64,000 bases of DNA from CAWHQZ01 sp963831645 (GTDB lineage: Bacteria > Pseudomonadota > Alphaproteobacteria > Rhizobiales > Aestuariivirgaceae), in the NCBI GenBank assembly GCA_963831645.1, contig CAWHQZ010000013.1, positions 1 to 64,000 on the forward strand, in the 5' to 3' direction. Made by a program: the position numbers and the translations under genes. Every line of letters starts with the position of its first letter. Position 1 is the first letter of the stretch. Shown one piece after another: positions 62,505-64,000 of the stretch. The notes beneath the pieces were generated by a model, which was not told where the DNA came from, ran no database searches, and saw nothing but the letters and a program-made list of their open reading frames with translations.

Positions 62505-64000
62505 TGAGGATGGCAAAAAACGGTCAATCGGGCGGCGCAGCGTTCTCGATCGGCAACCGCGCCTACCCGATCACCGACCACACATACGACGTCGTGGTCG
62601 TGGGCGCGGGCGGCGCGGGTCTCCGGGCGGCTCTCGGCGCGGCGCAGGCCGGACTTAGGACCGCCTGCATCACCAAGGTGTTTCCGACGCGCTCACATAC
62701 GGTGTCGGCGCAGGGCGGCATCGCCGCCGCACTCGGCAACATGGGCCCGGACGACTGGCGCTGGCACATGTATGACACGGTCAAGGGCGCCGACTGGCTC
62801 GGCGACCAGGACGCGATCGAATACCTGTGCCGCAACGCCCCCGAGGCGGTCTACGAGCTCGAGCATTTCGGCATGCCGTTCTCGCGCACCGAGGACGGGC
62901 GCATCTACCAGCGGCCGTTCGGCGGCATGACGCAGAGGTTCGGGGAGGGCGGGCCCGCCTACCGCACCTGTGCGGCCGCCGACCGCACCGGTCACGCGAT
63001 GCTGCACACGCTCTATGGCCAGTCGCTCCGGCACGCAACGAAGTTCTACATCGAATACTTCGCCCTCGACCTGATCATGGACGATGGCCAATGCCGGGGC
63101 GTGATGGCGCTCGCCATGGAGGCGGGAACGATCCATCGGTTCCGCGCCCACAAGACCATCCTCGCCACCGGCGGCTATGGCCGGGCCTACTTCATGTGCA
63201 CCTCGGCGCACACCTGCACCGGCGACGGCAACGCCATGGTGCTCAGGGCCGGTCTGCCGCTGCAGGACATGGAGTTCGTGCAGTTCCATCCGACCGGCAT
63301 TCATGGCGTCGGCGTGCTCATCTCGGAAGGCGTGCGGGGCGAGGGCGGCTATCTGCTGAACTCGGCGGGCGAGCATTTCATGGAACGCTACGCCGCGCAG
63401 GCCAAAGACCTCGCCTCGCGCGACGTCGTCTCCCGGGCGATCACGACGGAGATTCGCGAGGGGCGGGGAGTGGGCCCGGCGAAAGATCACGTTCACCTGC
63501 ATCTCGAGCATCTCGACCCCGAGGTCGTGCACGAGCGTCTGCCGGGCATCTCCGAAAGTGCGAAAATCTTCGCCGGAGTTGACGTCGGCAAGGAGCCGAT
63601 CCCGGTGGTGCCGACGGTGCACTACAACATGGGCGGCATCCCCACGAACTACCACGGTGAGGTGCTGGCGGGCGATCCGAAGCATCCGGAAAAGACCGTA
63701 CCCGGGCTGCTGGCGATCGGCGAGGCGGCATCGGTCTCCGTGCACGGAGCAAACCGCCTCGGCTCCAACTCGCTCATCGACCTCTTGGTGTTCGGCCGCG
63801 CGGCAGGCCTGAAGTGCGCCGGGACAGTGGCCGCCGGCGCCGCCCACAGCGATCTGCCGCGCGATGCCGGCGAACCAGCGATCACCCGCTTCGACCGCTT
63901 TCGCCATGCGGAGGGATCGGCGCCCACGGCCGAGCTGCGCCTCAGGATGCAGAAGGCCATGCAGGACAATTGCGCGGTGTTTCGTTCCGACGAGGTGCTA
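62504..64000 (+). CDS. sdhA: Succinate dehydrogenase flavoprotein subunit, 3' end beyond window
   Basis: 499 codons without a stop before the window edge; a full SdhA has about 600. Succinate oxidation with covalent FAD: YDVVVVGAGGAGLRAALGAA (FAD fold), the flavinylation histidine in FPTRSHTVSAQGGIAAALG, ILATGGYGRAYFMCTSAHTC, the active-site stretch QFHPTGIHGVGVLISEGVRG, PTVHYNMGGIPTNYHGEVL and the second FAD motif LLAIGEAASVSVHGANRLGS. sdhB should follow outside the window. Confidence 0.97.
   Translation, partial: MRMAKNGQSGGAAFSIGNRAYPITDHTYDVVVVGAGGAGLRAALGAAQAGLRTACITKVFPTRSHTVSAQGGIAAALGNMGPDDWRWHMYDTVKGADWLGDQDAIEYLCRNAPEAVYELEHFGMPFSRTEDGRIYQRPFGGMTQRFGEGGPAYRTCAAADRTGHAMLHTLYGQSLRHATKFYIEYFALDLIMDDGQCRGVMALAMEAGTIHRFRAHKTILATGGYGRAYFMCTSAHTCTGDGNAMVLRAGLPLQDMEFVQFHPTGIHGVGVLISEGVRGEGGYLLNSAGEHFMERYAAQAKDLASRDVVSRAITTEIREGRGVGPAKDHVHLHLEHLDPEVVHERLPGISESAKIFAGVDVGKEPIPVVPTVHYNMGGIPTNYHGEVLAGDPKHPEKTVPGLLAIGEAASVSVHGANRLGSNSLIDLLVFGRAAGLKCAGTVAAGAAHSDLPRDAGEPAITRFDRFRHAEGSAPTAELRLRMQKAMQDNCAVFRSDEVL

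Noticed and set aside
62693..63907. 404-codon minus-strand frame
   Set aside because: Antisense to sdhA, which reads cleanly to the window edge.

Overview
The window is a high-GC alphaproteobacterial chromosome segment, most likely from the order Hyphomicrobiales (Rhizobiales). The evidence is gene order and protein content: dapF-mtaB-ftsY-ispZ in one coupled operon facing ffh-rpsP-rimM-trmD-rplS, then leuC, leuD, leuB and asd, an acnA gene beside a ccmABCDG cytochrome c maturation operon, a malyl-CoA-type lyase plus mesaconyl-CoA hydratase pair, and sdhCDA at the right edge. The organism would be an aerobic heterotroph with c-type cytochromes.

Layout. 1-3 kb: htpG, broken by about eleven frame changes, and a DUF1223 secreted protein. 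3-10 kb: aconitase, the ccm operon, a MarR regulator and a Nudix hydrolase. 10-13 kb: a small accessory patch with a broken and an intact DUF899 gene and a betaine-lipid synthase (btaA) remnant. 13-22.5 kb: conserved core for protein targeting, ribosome and tRNA modification. 22.6-43 kb: leucine and aspartate-family biosynthesis. Here leuC (22.6-24.0 kb) and leuD (37.4 kb) are separated by about 13.4 kb of accessory DNA: a disulfide oxidoreductase, a YeeE transporter, msrBA, an epoxide hydrolase with a partial copy, a PCuAC-like protein, an IS630 remnant and a flavin monoamine oxidase. 43-54 kb: pyridoxal kinase, an amino-acid-oxidase-like enzyme, the mcl-mch pair, a heavily frame-broken molybdopterin oxidoreductase, then regulators and glutathione transferases. 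54-61.4 kb: a defence and addiction patch with an orphan RHH antitoxin, VapBC, HigA without an intact HigB, ParD without ParE, a DUF4926 protein, a tightly coupled dual-OB/DUF488/DUF488/HEPN operon, and a TacA-TacT pair with a frame-broken toxin, mixed with IS and gene debris. 61.7-64 kb: sdhC, sdhD and the first 499 codons of sdhA.

A general property of the sequence matters for reading it. Nine genes carry frame breaks. They include trmD and dapF, which are normally essential. Five genes with one break (dapF, mtaB, trmD, the disulfide oxidoreductase, a secreted protein) all have a start-to-stop length of 3n+1, as expected from one extra base each. This points to base-insertion errors in the assembly for many of them, although true decay cannot be excluded for htpG, the molybdopterin oxidoreductase or the accessory genes.

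The best candidate for an undescribed system is the four-gene operon at 58.2-60.2 kb (dual-OB protein, two different DUF488 proteins, Swt1-type HEPN protein). Its genes overlap by ATGA or lie 15 bases apart, and it sits among toxin-antitoxin genes. No tRNA, rRNA or CRISPR array was seen.
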